A stretch of DNA of 64,000 nucleotides, taken from NCBI GenBank assembly GCA_965644295.1, contig CBFFRP010000348.1, positions 1-64,000 of the forward strand, written 5' to 3'. Positions 11,368 to 23,200 of this stretch are shown piece by piece (position 1 is the first letter of the stretch; each line of letters opens with the position of its first letter). This DNA comes from Paraphysomonas bandaiensis (taxonomy: Eukaryota > Chrysophyceae). The notes below the pieces were generated by a model. The model had not been told where the DNA came from. It made no database searches and was given only the letters and a program-made list of their open reading frames with translations. Made by a program: the position numbers and the translations under genes.

Positions 11368-12768
11368 ATGGTCCTTTTAGGTGCTGAAGTTGATGAGAAG
11401 AACAAACGCCATTGGTTGCATGCTGTTGTCTTGCAAATAGGCATCCGTATAAGATATCTGTTTGAGAGCTGGTTCGGAATAAAGCCACTCTTTCTGGGTA
11501 TATCCGGATACAAATCCCCCTTCAGACCCAAGAACTGTCCAGAGTAAGTCTCATATGATGTATGATGATGAATATGGTCTGATTTTATTATACAGTTATG
11601 ACATTATTACGCGATTGGGGTTCACGTGGATCTGGTTATTCGCTGCGTTTACTCGTGATGGATTTTCTATTCTATACGTACTGTTCTGTAAAATCGGAGT
11701 TGTATCTTTGATGAATAAGCTCCACTCATGGTTGACAGACAGATTGATAGCTCAGTTCAAAGCAGCTGGATACACTGAGGGTCAAAATGAAGTTCCCATC
11801 CCGGAATACGACTGGCAGAATGGAACTCCAGAGGAATTTTACGACCTCTTTGTTAAGCAACCCCACCCTGTCATTCTTCGTGGGTTCATGAAAAAAACAG
11901 ATCTTCTCAAGGATCTGAACTGGGACACCATTCTCAAGAAGTATGGTGACGAAGAGGTGTATTTGACTAAGAAAGAGCTCGATGGGTACCCCGGCTTGCT
12001 TAAGGAGGTCGAGAACGATAAGATCTACTTGCATAACTCGGAGAAGTTATTCAACAAGTACCCTGAGCTGAGAAATCTATTCCAGTATAAGAGACTTGAG
12101 TCATACTTGAAGATGAAGGTTAGTAAGGTTAAAGTTAATGGAGAACACCAACTCACGAGTTCGTCTTGCAGGTTGGGTACGAGCAACTTTTTGTCGGTCG
12201 CAAGGGCACGGGATCTCCTTTCCATAACGCAGCAGTTTACAATATGTTTTACATGATCGATGGCACTAAAAGGTGGTGGTTTATCGACCCCTACGATACA
12301 TTCCTCGCCTATCCTATTGCTGTGTTGGGCCGCGCGGCTGGTGTTATTGGTTGCCTTTGGCCTATCGATTACAACAAGGAGGCCTTTCCTTTGTTCAAGT
12401 ACTGTCCTGTTTACACTGCTGAGCTTCAGCCAGGTGATGTTTTATTTAATCCCCCATGGTGGTGGCACTCGATCAAGAACACTTCTCCGGTTTCCACGGC
12501 TGTGGCTTCTAGGTGGCACACGGACGGCATTGCCGGACACAACCTGGTGGGTACAGAAGAAGATTATGAAATCTATCGATGGGGATCTTTTGCCTTCCAG
12601 GCAGGGCTTCAGTCTATTCAATTTCTTCACGGGATTCTCCAGGAGCCTTCCCCGAAGTTTGATGAGCACACGTCATTGCGCGAGAAGAACAACCGATATG
12701 TGCACAAACAGATTGCAATCAGTGAACAGGGTGGTCTCGATGTTATGGGAGTTAAGACTCTATACTAA
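11368..12768 (+). CDS. Membrane-anchored cupin_8/JmjC-like protein with HxA metal site
   Basis: Three exons, 11368-11543, 11596-12118 and about 12172-12768, giving about 431 residues; an in-frame stop lies just upstream of the ATG. A hydrophobic segment at residues about 67-90 (WIWLFAAFTRDGFSILYVLF) looks like a signal anchor. The cupin part has GSPFHNAAVYN (His 251), a GTKRWWFIDPYD strand, PGDVLFNPPWWWH (His 332) and a downstream RWH. In Fe(II)/2-oxoglutarate hydroxylases the first ligand pair is HxD/E; here it is His-Asn-Ala, so the carboxylate ligand is missing. That arrangement occurs in Fe/2OG halogenases but also in inactive relatives and, from memory, in algal cupin_8 proteins. Function cannot be assigned beyond a probable ER or Golgi membrane cupin. 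Confidence 0.8.
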
Positions 12769-13642
12769 AGACTGGACGGTAGCTACCACCATGTACTTAC
12801 CCTTGAACAGTATACTATCGAACAAATGACTTGGAAATTTTATGGATTGTATCTGTTCTGTTGAATATATCAGCACGAGTATTGATTAGTTGATGGCACC
12901 GTCGTTTGTTGCCTCACTCGCTGCACATATATGCCATAATAATTACTTTTGCTTTTCTTATATGCGTGCCATATACTGGCTTCCTGTATGATATTTGGAT
13001 TGCACACACCATTAGAGGGACACTTGATATGTAGAAGTGTTATCAGATTATCAGTGGCAGCTGTTCAAATTGAACAGATCATTATTGTCCTTTATGTACA
13101 AAAATACTTGTTTTGTAGCTGAATTTCTTAGTTAAAAGTTAGAGGTACAAGTAAATGAAAACTTGGTTAACTAGGCTAGGTTGTGGTCGCTCCATGCAGC
13201 ATACAGATGTACCCTCTGTAAACAGGGCTCCATAAAAATTATTGTTTTTTCGTTATTTTAGTGTGTGTACGTGTGTTTATGCCAGGTTATGCCCGATTGC
13301 ATTATACTGTGAGCTAGCTTAACACTTACAATATTGATAGAATTTACGCAACAATTTTCAGTCTACTGTTTATGCATATTCTATATGAACATCTAAAATT
13401 ATCCAATTTCATATTTAAATTCAACTTGCATTGCTGTTGCAATATAACGTCATATCAAGGAATCTATCTACTATTTTCATCAGCTGTACAATACATGACA
13501 GTGTTCAATACGACGACTCTATTCTATCATCTGATACCCGTAACTTCGTTACGACGTATCATTAACATTTTCTAACAAAGGATTTACCCCAAAGCTCTGC
13601 TTCGGGAAGGAGTCACTCCGCTTCCGTTTCTTACAGCATAAA
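12769..13642. other. Intergenic between convergent genes, nothing recognised
   Basis: 3' flanks of the cupin gene (+) and the transporter gene (-). AT-rich, no gene, no repeat of note. Confidence 0.4.
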
Positions 13643-15180
13643 TTAGACAGAGACAACCAGCAATTCACTCTCAATTCCTATTAAGAAAACATGTCACATA
13701 TGTATGTCGCAGAAAACAAGCATCGTACCGTGTCTAAATTCACATCTGTCAATACCATCAAACCCCATAAAATATTGTCAAAACAGTTAGAGATAGGCGA
13801 AATACCACTCACCTCGTGTCTCGGGTAGAAAATAGGTGCATAATACAGCCAGAAAATTGAGAGAAGCCAGTATTATACCTACCTCCCTGACTGAGAGTTG
13901 TGAGGTGTTGGCTACAAATGGCGAACAGAATGCCCCAATACGGGATATGCAGTACGCAATCGAGTGTCCTCTCGCCCGTAGGTGGGTTGGGAAAAATTCC
14001 GGCGTTGCAACCCACTTGGCTGTGATAGCACATTGCTCAGATAGTCTGGCTGCCACTGCAACCACGGCCAGGCCCGCAAACGGCATTTTCCACCCTAAGA
14101 GGAACATTGCACACCCAGCGAAAGCAAACATACTAGTCTGCGATGTAACACGTCCCCAACGATTAATGACAAGCGAAGTCATTCCCACACCTGCAGCCTC
14201 GGCTACTGCACTAAGAAATATAGGCAGGTAGTAGAAACTGCAAGTTCCGTCTCCATCGTCGTCATCATCATCCCCATCACTGTCTTGTTCAAATATGCGG
14301 GTTATAAATATAACAACGCTATAATAGCAGAATCCCACACAGAACCATACTGTCCACACAGTGAGGGCTAATTCCCGAAGTTCCGGCTTAAAGAATTCCA
14401 TCACACTGTGTTCTTCCTTAACCGTCGTATCTTCAACCACAGGACGTATTACGAATGGCTCAAGAGTAATGCCATTGAGCTCCGCAGAGGAACGGATAAT
14501 AGCTTCAGCTTCTTCCAGGCGTCCTTGGCTCACCAGCCATCTAGGGCTTTCTGGAAGCACAATGATAGAAGCCACCGAAGCAATTGCCACAGGCACTACA
14601 CACATACTAGTGAAAAAACAGAGACGATAACACAAAATAGCTGACCAGCCGTCACAATTGCCACTACTCGCCAACCCTGCACTGTCAAAAGCATCCACGC
14701 AATAGCCGCAACAAACATTGCCCCTTTGTATATACATTAAACTTTATCCATGCAATACGAAATAGCCCACCTATAGACCAGAAATATGAAATATATATCA
14801 AAAACTGCCCTCTCATTTCTCTTGGGACAAATTCCGCCAAAATATCAGCAGATATCGTTATTCCTCCGACTCCCACGCCAACCATGGCGCGAAATACCAA
14901 CAATGAAATATAATTCGGAGCAAACCCACTCAAAAAACCAGCAAGAGTAGTTATTGCCGCACCTGTTGACAATACATATCAACTCAAGCGCACCGCATAT
15001 ACATGAAAGCACTCTACCTAACATGAAGGCTTTCCGACGACCGTATTTATCAGCGATATTACCCCAAAACAATGACCCAACAAGAGCCCCAGCAAACACC
15101 ACACTGATTATAAGGGCGATCTCACTCTCTGTAAGGTCCCAATCAGCACCAGCACATGTGGATATAAACGATAGAAGCAT
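13643..15180 (-). CDS. MFS transporter, sugar-porter / SV2-like
   Basis: Five exons fit in phase: 15180-15018, 14962-14771, 14723-14646, 14595-13813 and a short last exon 13677-13643, giving 416 residues. MFS signatures: NIADKYGRRKAF (loop 2-3), PESPRWLVSQG (after TM6) and LPETRG after the last TM. An Asp-rich loop (about 14240-14285) lies between predicted TMs 7 and 8. Family members are secondary carriers for sugars or organic ions, usually proton-coupled, in the plasma or organelle membrane; the substrate cannot be read here. The N-terminus is short, with TM1 possibly incomplete, so an upstream exon may be missing. The last exon is inferred from a GT-AG pair and correct phase only. Head-to-head with the Rieske gene; choline or betaine transport is a guess I do not favour on this evidence alone. 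Confidence 0.82.
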
Positions 15181-15761
15181 GACCTCCTGTTCCCCATGAT
15201 ATGATTAGTAATGAACCCTATGAATGTATGGTTGTTACCATCCCATCACTCATATAGTTGAGCCCGCATATTATTAATAGACGATACTGGAAGTATCCTA
15301 TAGGGATAGTCTCCAGGATATCATCAAAGGGTGTTCCTGGTATGTCTTGAGGGGTATGTTTGTTGTCAGATCCATTGGTGTCTGACATGGTGTTGTATGG
15401 TGATTATTTATGGAGCATAAGGCTGGTGATACTCTGTGTACATGTATATATATATGAACATCACTGCAGTGGATGCATGTACAGTACCAAATATATGTAC
15501 ACGTACTGTGTGTAGGAGACGCAACACCAAGAGAGTGTATGTCCTTCATACTCCTATGGGAACTCTATATGTAGTAGTGAAAATCCATAATTTTTTCGTT
15601 GTATCTCTCGAAATACTGGGATTTTATGTTCTAAAGTTCCTAAAAGTGGAATAATAGCTAGATCCTACTCTGTATGTACAGTATGATATAGCAGCAGTGT
15701 GTAAGTGTTTATATATATGAACTCTAGTGTTCATAGCAGTTGATAACAACCCACCCCACTC
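15181..15761. promoter_or_regulatory. Shared upstream region of MFS (-) and Rieske oxygenase (+)
   Basis: 581 bp between divergent starts. Contains TGTACATGTATATATATATG near 15440, GTACAGTACC near 15480, GTACACGTACTGTG near 15496 and TGTACAGTATG near 15675, the same words found in other divergent gaps of this window. Confidence 0.5.
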
Positions 15762-17159
15762 ATGAGTCTTCTAGTATCAAAATACATTCATCGTGGAATC
15801 TCTAGTGTACGGAGATATTCCTCAAACATCTTGATTGATTCACTGGGCGCTCATGCCTACACAGACCCCTCTTTATACGAGAAGGAGCGCAGGACTCTTC
15901 TAGGCCCCTCATGGCAACTATTCACCCATGAATCAAGACTCATAGCAGACAGTGATAAGGCACCAGCGACTTATGTAGCTGAAACTTTCTGTGGTTGGCC
16001 AGCTATTGCTGTGAGAAGCAGCAAAACAGGAGAGATCAGAGCGTATCATAACATATGTCGGCATAAGGCTGGTCCTTTAGAATGGGATAATTCAGAGGGA
16101 AAGTGTGCATTGCACGGATTAAAGTGCAAATATCATGGGTGGACTTACTCGGTCGATGGTGAGCTTAGAGGTGTACCAGGATTCGGTGAGGACGGTCGGA
16201 CGCAGCTGAACAAATCTGATTACAACCTGTGGCCCATGCGAGTGGCAGTATGGCGAGGACTAGTTTTCGTGCAAGCCTTACCATCACCAGGGGTTCCAAT
16301 GAGTGGACCAGAGGCTAATGACGCCTTTGTGAGAGAAAATGCGGGCTTTTGCAAGCACTTAGAAGAGGTTCCTCTCGAAGACTTTGAATTTAAAATTGCC
16401 AAGACCCACTCCCTCAAATGCAATTGGAAGGTATGTGTTTAGTTGTTTTTGGTCATGTCGGTAAAATTAAATTTTGCTTCGTGTTTGTAATTGGACAGGT
16501 TTATGTTGAGAACTATTTAGAGGGGTACCACATTCCGACAATCCATCCAGGTCTTAGCAAAGAGGTCGACATGCAAGGCTACCGCGTTAAAGTACACGAT
16601 GGCTTCGTGGAGCACATTGCTCCCACACTTCCTGAAGCTGGAAGCGCGTATAAGGTTGCACTTTGCGTCATATATACATCACCTACCGCTTGTTCTTTAC
16701 ATGTTGCATCGATTGTGCAATAATGGGTAAATGTATGCTGAAGTAATTACGTTAACGTATTTGAGATAGGGACTATGGGTGTGGAACAGCCCCACTCTTG
16801 CTGTGAACTGGTATGGAGCAGGCTTAAGTCTAGAGCGTATTGTTCCAATGGGTGTGGGGTCCACTGAAATACGATATATGTTTCTTTATCACAAAGTATC
16901 TGGTGCGCCGCAGAGCGAGTGGCAGCATGCATTAGACACATCCAAGGAGGTACTGAGATGAAAGTTTGTTGATATATCGTCGCCATTAAATGTACGTATA
17001 TGTATTTCATAGGTGACCGAGGAAGACATCGGTGTGTGTGAGGCGGTACAGAAAGGATTGGACAGTGGTGGATATATCAGTCCAGGAAAGCTCTCCCCAA
17101 GGCATGAGCAAGGAATTGCATATTTCCAACAAATTATTAGAGATACACACGCTAAATAA
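15762..17159 (+). CDS. Rieske non-haem iron oxygenase, choline monooxygenase-like alpha subunit
   Basis: Four exons, 15762-16430, 16499-16654, 16770-16949 and 17013-17159, all in phase, 383 residues. The Rieske [2Fe-2S] site is C99-x-H101 with C122-x2-H125 (CKYHGW). The mononuclear iron site is NYLEGYHIPTIHPGL, with His 234 and His 239 and the preceding Asn 228. The layout and length fit the group including plant choline monooxygenase, bacterial GbcA and similar carnitine/betaine oxygenases. These hydroxylate a methyl or neighbouring carbon of quaternary amines using a separate reductase. Residues 1-25 (basic, Ser-rich, no acids) look like a mitochondrial or plastid presequence. Substrate is inferred from resemblance; aromatic-ring hydroxylation is the alternative. 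Confidence 0.85.
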
Positions 17160-17633
17160 CAGTCGACCAGAAGAAATTGTGTGAGAAGAAACATTTGCCT
17201 AAATAAAGTCTAGTGACATTACACTGGCAATTTATCGTAGTGTTACTAATTTGTGAGATCGTAGGTCCAACAGCCAACAGTCAAACCATTAATCAAATTT
17301 CCTTATCCAACATTACTACTGCTTATCTCTACGGTTCTAACATCTAACACATTTTAGCTAAACTTACCAGTATGATGTATATTTGTATAGAACTAAGAGG
17401 TAAAATTGTACACACGTATTGGTCGCATACCTCAAGTACAGTGGAGCACATGCAACCCACTTCAATTTGAAAAGTAATCGTATCGTGTTACGCTACTTCA
17501 AACTTTTGAGAAAGCAACATACCTGTATATTATTACATTGGAAATACTAAAACTTTATAGTTGTATAAGTAAAGCAATTAAATCGCCAAAAAACGAAGCC
17601 ATTAATGTGTCCAAAGTAATACCTCCCACTGTT
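17160..17633. other. Tail-to-tail intergenic gap, nothing recognised
   Basis: Separates the 3' ends of the Rieske gene (+) and M3 peptidase gene (-). AT-rich; holds 3' UTRs by position. Confidence 0.4.
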
Positions 17634-19549
17634 CTACAGAGTTGCTACCCACTGCTTGTATTTAACACAGGCCGCTGCAAGTCCAGCATCATTGCTGTCG
17701 GCGACTACCTCATCACCGTGCACTAATATCACACGCATGTCAAGGTCCACAGAGGTACCAGGAGAGTATTTGGGGCCCTTGGCCACAGCCTCATCATACG
17801 CGATGTGTTCAGCCTCAACTACCTCTTCTACAGTCCGCTGCAATTCCTGCACCCATGAGTCTGAAGAGAGTGGAGAGCCAGTAAGTTTTTGAACAAGGTC
17901 CAGAAACTTGGCACTGTTGCCAGGCTTCCAGTAGACCTCCGCTAGGTCCCTTCCGACCCTCTCGTCATCAACTAATCCACCGTAGGTGTCCATAAAATAA
18001 CGACGAGTCTGATGTACACTCATCTCAGCCAAGACATAGCCATGATAGTATGCGGCACTCTCGTCTGCTAAAATGTGAGGGACACTGATTAGAGGGCGCC
18101 CGGACCGTCCTCCCTGGATCTCTACTTCTACGTCTGCGGCCAATTGGACGACCCGCTCAGGAGTAACATCCTCTTCCGCCAATTCGTAGAGGCGTTTTTC
18201 AAAATAAGGAACTGCTAGCATACCACGAAGCATGAATACCTAATCCCGTTCACACATAAGCAACAGAAACACAAAGCATCGCGAAAGAACAGCAGAATCG
18301 AGATACGCACCTTATAAGCGTGCGTGGCACGTATTTCCTTCTCGATAATGTCCCATGGAATTGGTTCTCCCTCCCTAGATCTTGCGTATCGTCCCATCCA
18401 TGCGGCATCCCCAACTAAAGAGTCGAGAACCATCGACTGGTTTTCAGCGTATGCAACACTTGTAGGGGCACGCTCCTGAGAAAAGAGAGGACTTCCTTGC
18501 ACTACATTCGCAAAATGTGCTGCATGACCACCCTCATGCATGAGCGTCGTCAGAGCGGTATTGCCTGATCCTACTTCTCGTGGTGAAGCAAGAGAGGTGA
18601 AATTAGCCTGAGAAGGGACCCATTCTCCAGTCTGCACTTTCCAAGCGGGCTGTGGCCAGTGGCAAAAACCATTGCTATACTTACCTGGCCTATCACACAA
18701 GTCCAATCGCATAGTTGAACCACGGTAGGAAATACCCAATGCAGCAAAGCTGCGAGCCCATATGTCAACCGCATCTTCAAACGGAAAGTATGGGTCCTTG
18801 AGTTTCGATATGTCGCCTGACATCATGTAAGACATGTTATGAGCTTCTAACGCGGAGGAGCCCTTTTCAGCAGCAAGCGTCTGCAGTGCTTGGTGCATAA
18901 TTGGACGGGTGTCTCGTTCCAGAGAGTCCAGGATCTCAAACAACGCATTCTTGTTGAATCCTTCAGCTTGAGAGACTTTCATGTCGTAAAAGCATTCATA
19001 TCCCAGGCGCCGAGCAAGTTGGTTGCGGAGAATAACAATCTCACAAAACTTTTCAGCAACAAACGGACCAATACTACGAAGACCCTCCAGACACGATGCA
19101 CGAATATTTTCATCATCACAAGTTCTCATTAGATTTCGCAATGTGACTGATGATGCCTTCACAAAGTTACCACTACTATCCGTGTATCCAAGAGTCATAT
19201 GGTTCCTAGCCTCCTCTAACTCAGTCTCTAAACGAGTGATCTTCTCCTTCAGCTCCAGTGCAGCTTTATCCTCAATAATATAACACTTCAGTGTATCTTC
19301 AAAGCACTTTAATATAGTCGCTTGAGTAGGAGTGACCTCTTGTTTCATCATATCTCTCACTTGAGATAATAGAGAGACATCACCAAGAAACTTATCTAAC
19401 TCTGTCTTTGTTTGAGCGAGTTGTTGTCCAGAGCAACCAGAGAGGTTCATCTTAGTGGCCCAGAAGTTATCTTCATATGCTCTGTGTTTGGATTCATAGG
19501 AGCGGTTGAATGATAGTATGAAGTCATCCACTGTGACTGTGGTGCTCAT
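17634..19549 (-). CDS. M3-family zinc oligopeptidase (thimet / OpdA-like)
   Basis: Two exons, 19549-18311 and 18239-17634 with a 71-bp intron; 614 residues. The zinc motif LMHEGGHAAHF has His 338, Glu 339 and His 342, and the third ligand is Glu 369 in AYAENQSM, the pattern of M3 metallopeptidases (canonical HExGH...E). A long helical N-terminal region precedes the catalytic domain, as in oligopeptidase F/A and thimet oligopeptidase. These cleave short peptides in cytosol or organelles, for example degraded transit peptides. The frame continues upstream into the tetranucleotide tract, so I chose the first ATG after it, 19549 (MSTTVTVDDF); an upstream start is unlikely. Confidence 0.9.
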
Positions 19550-19877
19550 TAGACGATTGAATCGATGAGACCGAAAGACTGTACGGAGAAGATGAAGAGA
19601 CGGAATTGTGAAGTGAAGTGGAAGATAATGAAAACAAAACCAATGGAAAAGTATGCGAAAAGAAAGATAAACATATGTGACTTCACTACACACGCACTTC
19701 ATACATACATACATACATACATACATACATACATACATACATACATACATACATACATACATACATACATACATACATACATACATACATACATACATAC
19801 ATACATACATACATACATACATACATACATACATACATACATACATACATACATACATACATACATACATACATACA

Positions 19878-19908
<31 letters not shown>

Positions 19909-20238
19909 GTACATACCTACCTACCTACCTACCTACCTACCTACCTACCTACATACATACATACATACATACATACATACATACATACATACATACATAC
20001 ATACATACATACATACATACATACATACATACATACATACATACATACATACATACATACATACATACATACATACATACATAGCCACAAACTGTATTCT
20101 GCCCCGTATTTTCTGTATTGTGTAACTGATCTCTGTATACCCTCCTGCACATACATGTCTGCATATCTAGATACTCAGTGCACTTAACTGTATCAGTTAT
20201 TATCACTCAAATACTCATTACTCTCTTACATAGCAGTC
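19550..20238. promoter_or_regulatory. Shared upstream region of M3 peptidase (-) and C2-P450-LOX (+)
   Basis: 689 bp between divergent starts, more than half of it the tetranucleotide tract listed next. The non-repetitive sides are about 150 bp each. Any core promoters must lie in these flanks or inside the repeat. Confidence 0.5.
19700..20084. repeat. (CATA)n microsatellite with internal (CCTA)n block
   Basis: About 385 bp of nearly perfect CATA/TACA repeat, interrupted near 19905-19951 by CATATGT and a run of CCTA units. It lies wholly between two divergent genes. Reading frames through it (HTYI or MYVC repeats) are artefacts of the repeat. Confidence 0.98.
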
Positions 20239-23200
20239 ATGGTCAGTTCCCTCCAAGGTGTGACAATACACAGAGCAAAGGATTTAGCCAATAAAGACGT
20301 ATTCGATAAATCAGATCCTTATTGTGTGGTGAGAATCGGACAGCGCGGAGAGAGTTGGGCCTCTAAGTTCATATCCTCTCAGGGAACACAATGGCGAAGT
20401 TATTCTGTTCAAAATCAGTTAAATCCTGAATGGAATTTATCATTTAGTTGTGATAAGGATGCTGAGTGGCTTCAAGCGGGTCGGTTCATAGGTAGAGAGG
20501 TACATGTCAGGGTATATGATGATGATACACTCGGTGATGATTTTCTGGGTGAGATTATAGTACCTATACCTGATAGTGGAGAGTGTGAGAGAACCTGGGA
20601 GACACTTGCTGGGGCGAAGGATGTTCAAGGTGCTGTTGAGTATAGTTTCTTTACAGATATCACGAGCGTGTTGGGTGAAAAGGGTGACACTGTGTTGAAT
20701 GGCACCGGAACTGCTGATACATCGCCAGTAAGTTATGCCCTAAATATATTTTCTTCGTGGTTGGATGTGTTCTCAGAGGATTCTGAGGAACGCTTTCTAG
20801 ATATCGTTGGGATGGCATTGTCTTGTATGTCCGACAATGAGAAGAGCAAACAAAGCGATGGGCCGTGCATAGAGTACTATCGCTTTCTCTTCATGGAGTA
20901 TCTACAATCTGAGCCGAGCTCTTTATTTTTGCAATATTCAGGAGATGGAGGTAAGACTGCAACAGGGGTTTTTGGTGGTAATTGCACAATGATTTTGGAG
21001 CATGAGGCCGTGAAAACTGAAATGTCATCGTTTTGTCAAAGATGGATTAATGGAGAAATATTTCGAGACAATAATTTCGGTGTGTTTCTTTTTAATCACA
21101 CGGTATTTGGCGACGTTGCTAGTAAAAGCTTGACCTTGAATGTACCTCCTAAGCCACATGAACGTTTAATTAGACCTTTAATATCGTCCCGTGTCGGCAT
21201 CCGTACTCGATGGTCACCGGAGAGAATATATCAGAATGCCTGTTCTTTCTTCGATGATTTAATACAATCTGGCAAACCTTTTTTATCGCAAGCTGATTCT
21301 GCAAGGTGGAGTACTAAGTTTCTTTGGAAGGTTGTTCTCAATCGTGATATCACGGATGGGCAAGCAGTACTTTTTTCTGGGTACATGCGTAAGATCCTAA
21401 GGATATCTATTTTACCCGAGTGGTTAGTTGAACATAATTTTTTTGATAAAGCCTTAGAGGTTGAGGAGACAATTAATTTTCGTCGGGACTTCATTGCTGG
21501 TATCAAGACGGAATTGATCTCAGATCTTCCTGAAGATTTTCCAGCGAGCGACCTGAATCTTCAGGCAGCTGCATTGTTCGACATGCTGTTCTTCGCCGCA
21601 GGTACGGGTGTACCCTCAACCATTACTCGCGTCTTGGCCATGATGGATATGCCGGATTCTCCTGCCAAAGAAGTTGAGCTCAGTGTTGATAACCTATTGG
21701 GGTATATAATGGAAGTGATTCGCCTGCACCCTCTGGTGAATGGTTGCGCATACTACACAGATGAGAGTTGCACTGAAAGAGTAGTGCTGTCAACTGCGTG
21801 TGCTAACCGCGACCACACTGCCTGGGGGGAAGATGCTAACAAGTTCCGCATTCGCAGTATGGAAGACTATAGCAACAAAATGTTTAACTTCATTGAACCC
21901 GTTATTGATCCAAGCAATTCTTCTAACGACCGGAGCTGTCCAGGGAAAGACTTAGCCCTGAATATGGTTCATGGATTTATAAAAGCATTTCTTGAACGAA
22001 GGTCTAAGTTTACTTTATCTGAAGAGGAAGCGGGCAAGATTACACGAAGTAAATTCAACAGGCCGATATTTAATGTTCAATGGAAGTATAAATCGCCCAA
22101 TGTGGAGGAAGCGCCACTTACTCTAGATTCTATTCTTGAGGGTGATGCCAATGGAGCTAAGAGACTCAGTAATATTGCGCCTGCCCAGTTGACGAAATTA
22201 TTTTCTGAACTAAAAAGTGGTACGAAATTGGATCAAGTTGACGACTTCACTAAGTTCTTTTACAAATTTGGATGTAAAAAGAGGGAAATCTTTGAAAAGG
22301 GAAAAGGAGATCAAGGAAAGAAGACGATCGGGCAGATATGTTTACCGAAACCTCCACGCAAATTAGCATATTTTATGCTGCCCGGTGTCGATGGCATTGG
22401 GATCCCAAAAGATGATGAGGATTGGGAAGACAAAACTTTTTTTCAAAAAGTGTATTTGATTAGTAATGCGACCTTAGTTTTGACGTGGATGAAAATATTG
22501 AATAAGAGCGATTCTACTATTTACTTCGACAGTATCGAAGAAGGTCTGTTGATGAAGGAGCTGGTATTTCAAAATGAGGTACCTGAAAGTTACGACTTTA
22601 TTTCCAATTGGGGTACAGATGAAGAGATATCGACACACGCCTTCGCGGGTCTCGGTCAGACATACCTTCGGCGTGTTGAAGGCGCCGAAGATGAGAAGTA
22701 CGAAGTAGATTTGACTCACTTGGCACCTCTAGAAGTTCGTGATGGATTTGAAAGATATGGAGCGCGGGCGGTTTTCAAAAAAGACAGGAGTATTGATTTC
22801 ATTCATGTTTCATCACTGGGAAAGGATGTACACCCGAATGATAACGATTGGGAGTTTGCTAAGTGGACTTGGAAAGTATCTTTGTGTTTTTCTATCACAG
22901 CTGTGAATCACTTGGTTCACACCCACTGGATGATATCAAACTGTGCTCATATTGCATGTCGAACTGAACTTGGTGAAGATCATCCAGTGCGTCGAGTTAT
23001 GAAGGTGTTTTTGTTTAACACTGGTGCTATAAATAGCTCTAGTACCTTGTTGTTATATCCAGAAGATCAGTTGCTGCATCGTATGTCTGGTTTGACGCAT
23101 GCTGGAATGGTGAAAGGGTTTGATAGCGCCGTTGCGTGTTTTAAGTATGAGACTTTTCCTGATTATCTCAACTCTAAGCAGCTGGGTGAAGATCTACAGA

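Noticed and set aside
11340-11531. 63-codon minus-strand ORF
   Set aside because: Antisense to the first exon of the cupin gene, which fits by start, donor site and phase.
13643-17159. Idea that the MFS/Rieske pair is a choline uptake-oxidation unit
   Set aside because: The MFS loop motifs point to sugar-porter/SV2-like carriers, not BCCT or known choline carriers, and no reductase or betaine-aldehyde dehydrogenase is adjacent; kept only as a possibility.
18571-18780. Shadow frames inside the M3 peptidase and inside other long genes
   Set aside because: Alternative-frame readings of conserved coding sequence.
19565-20125. Long ORFs on both strands encoding HTYI or MYVC repeats (also at 40.3 and 52.7 kb)
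   Set aside because: They are readings of the (CATA)n microsatellite; the tract has no stop in several frames by its nature.
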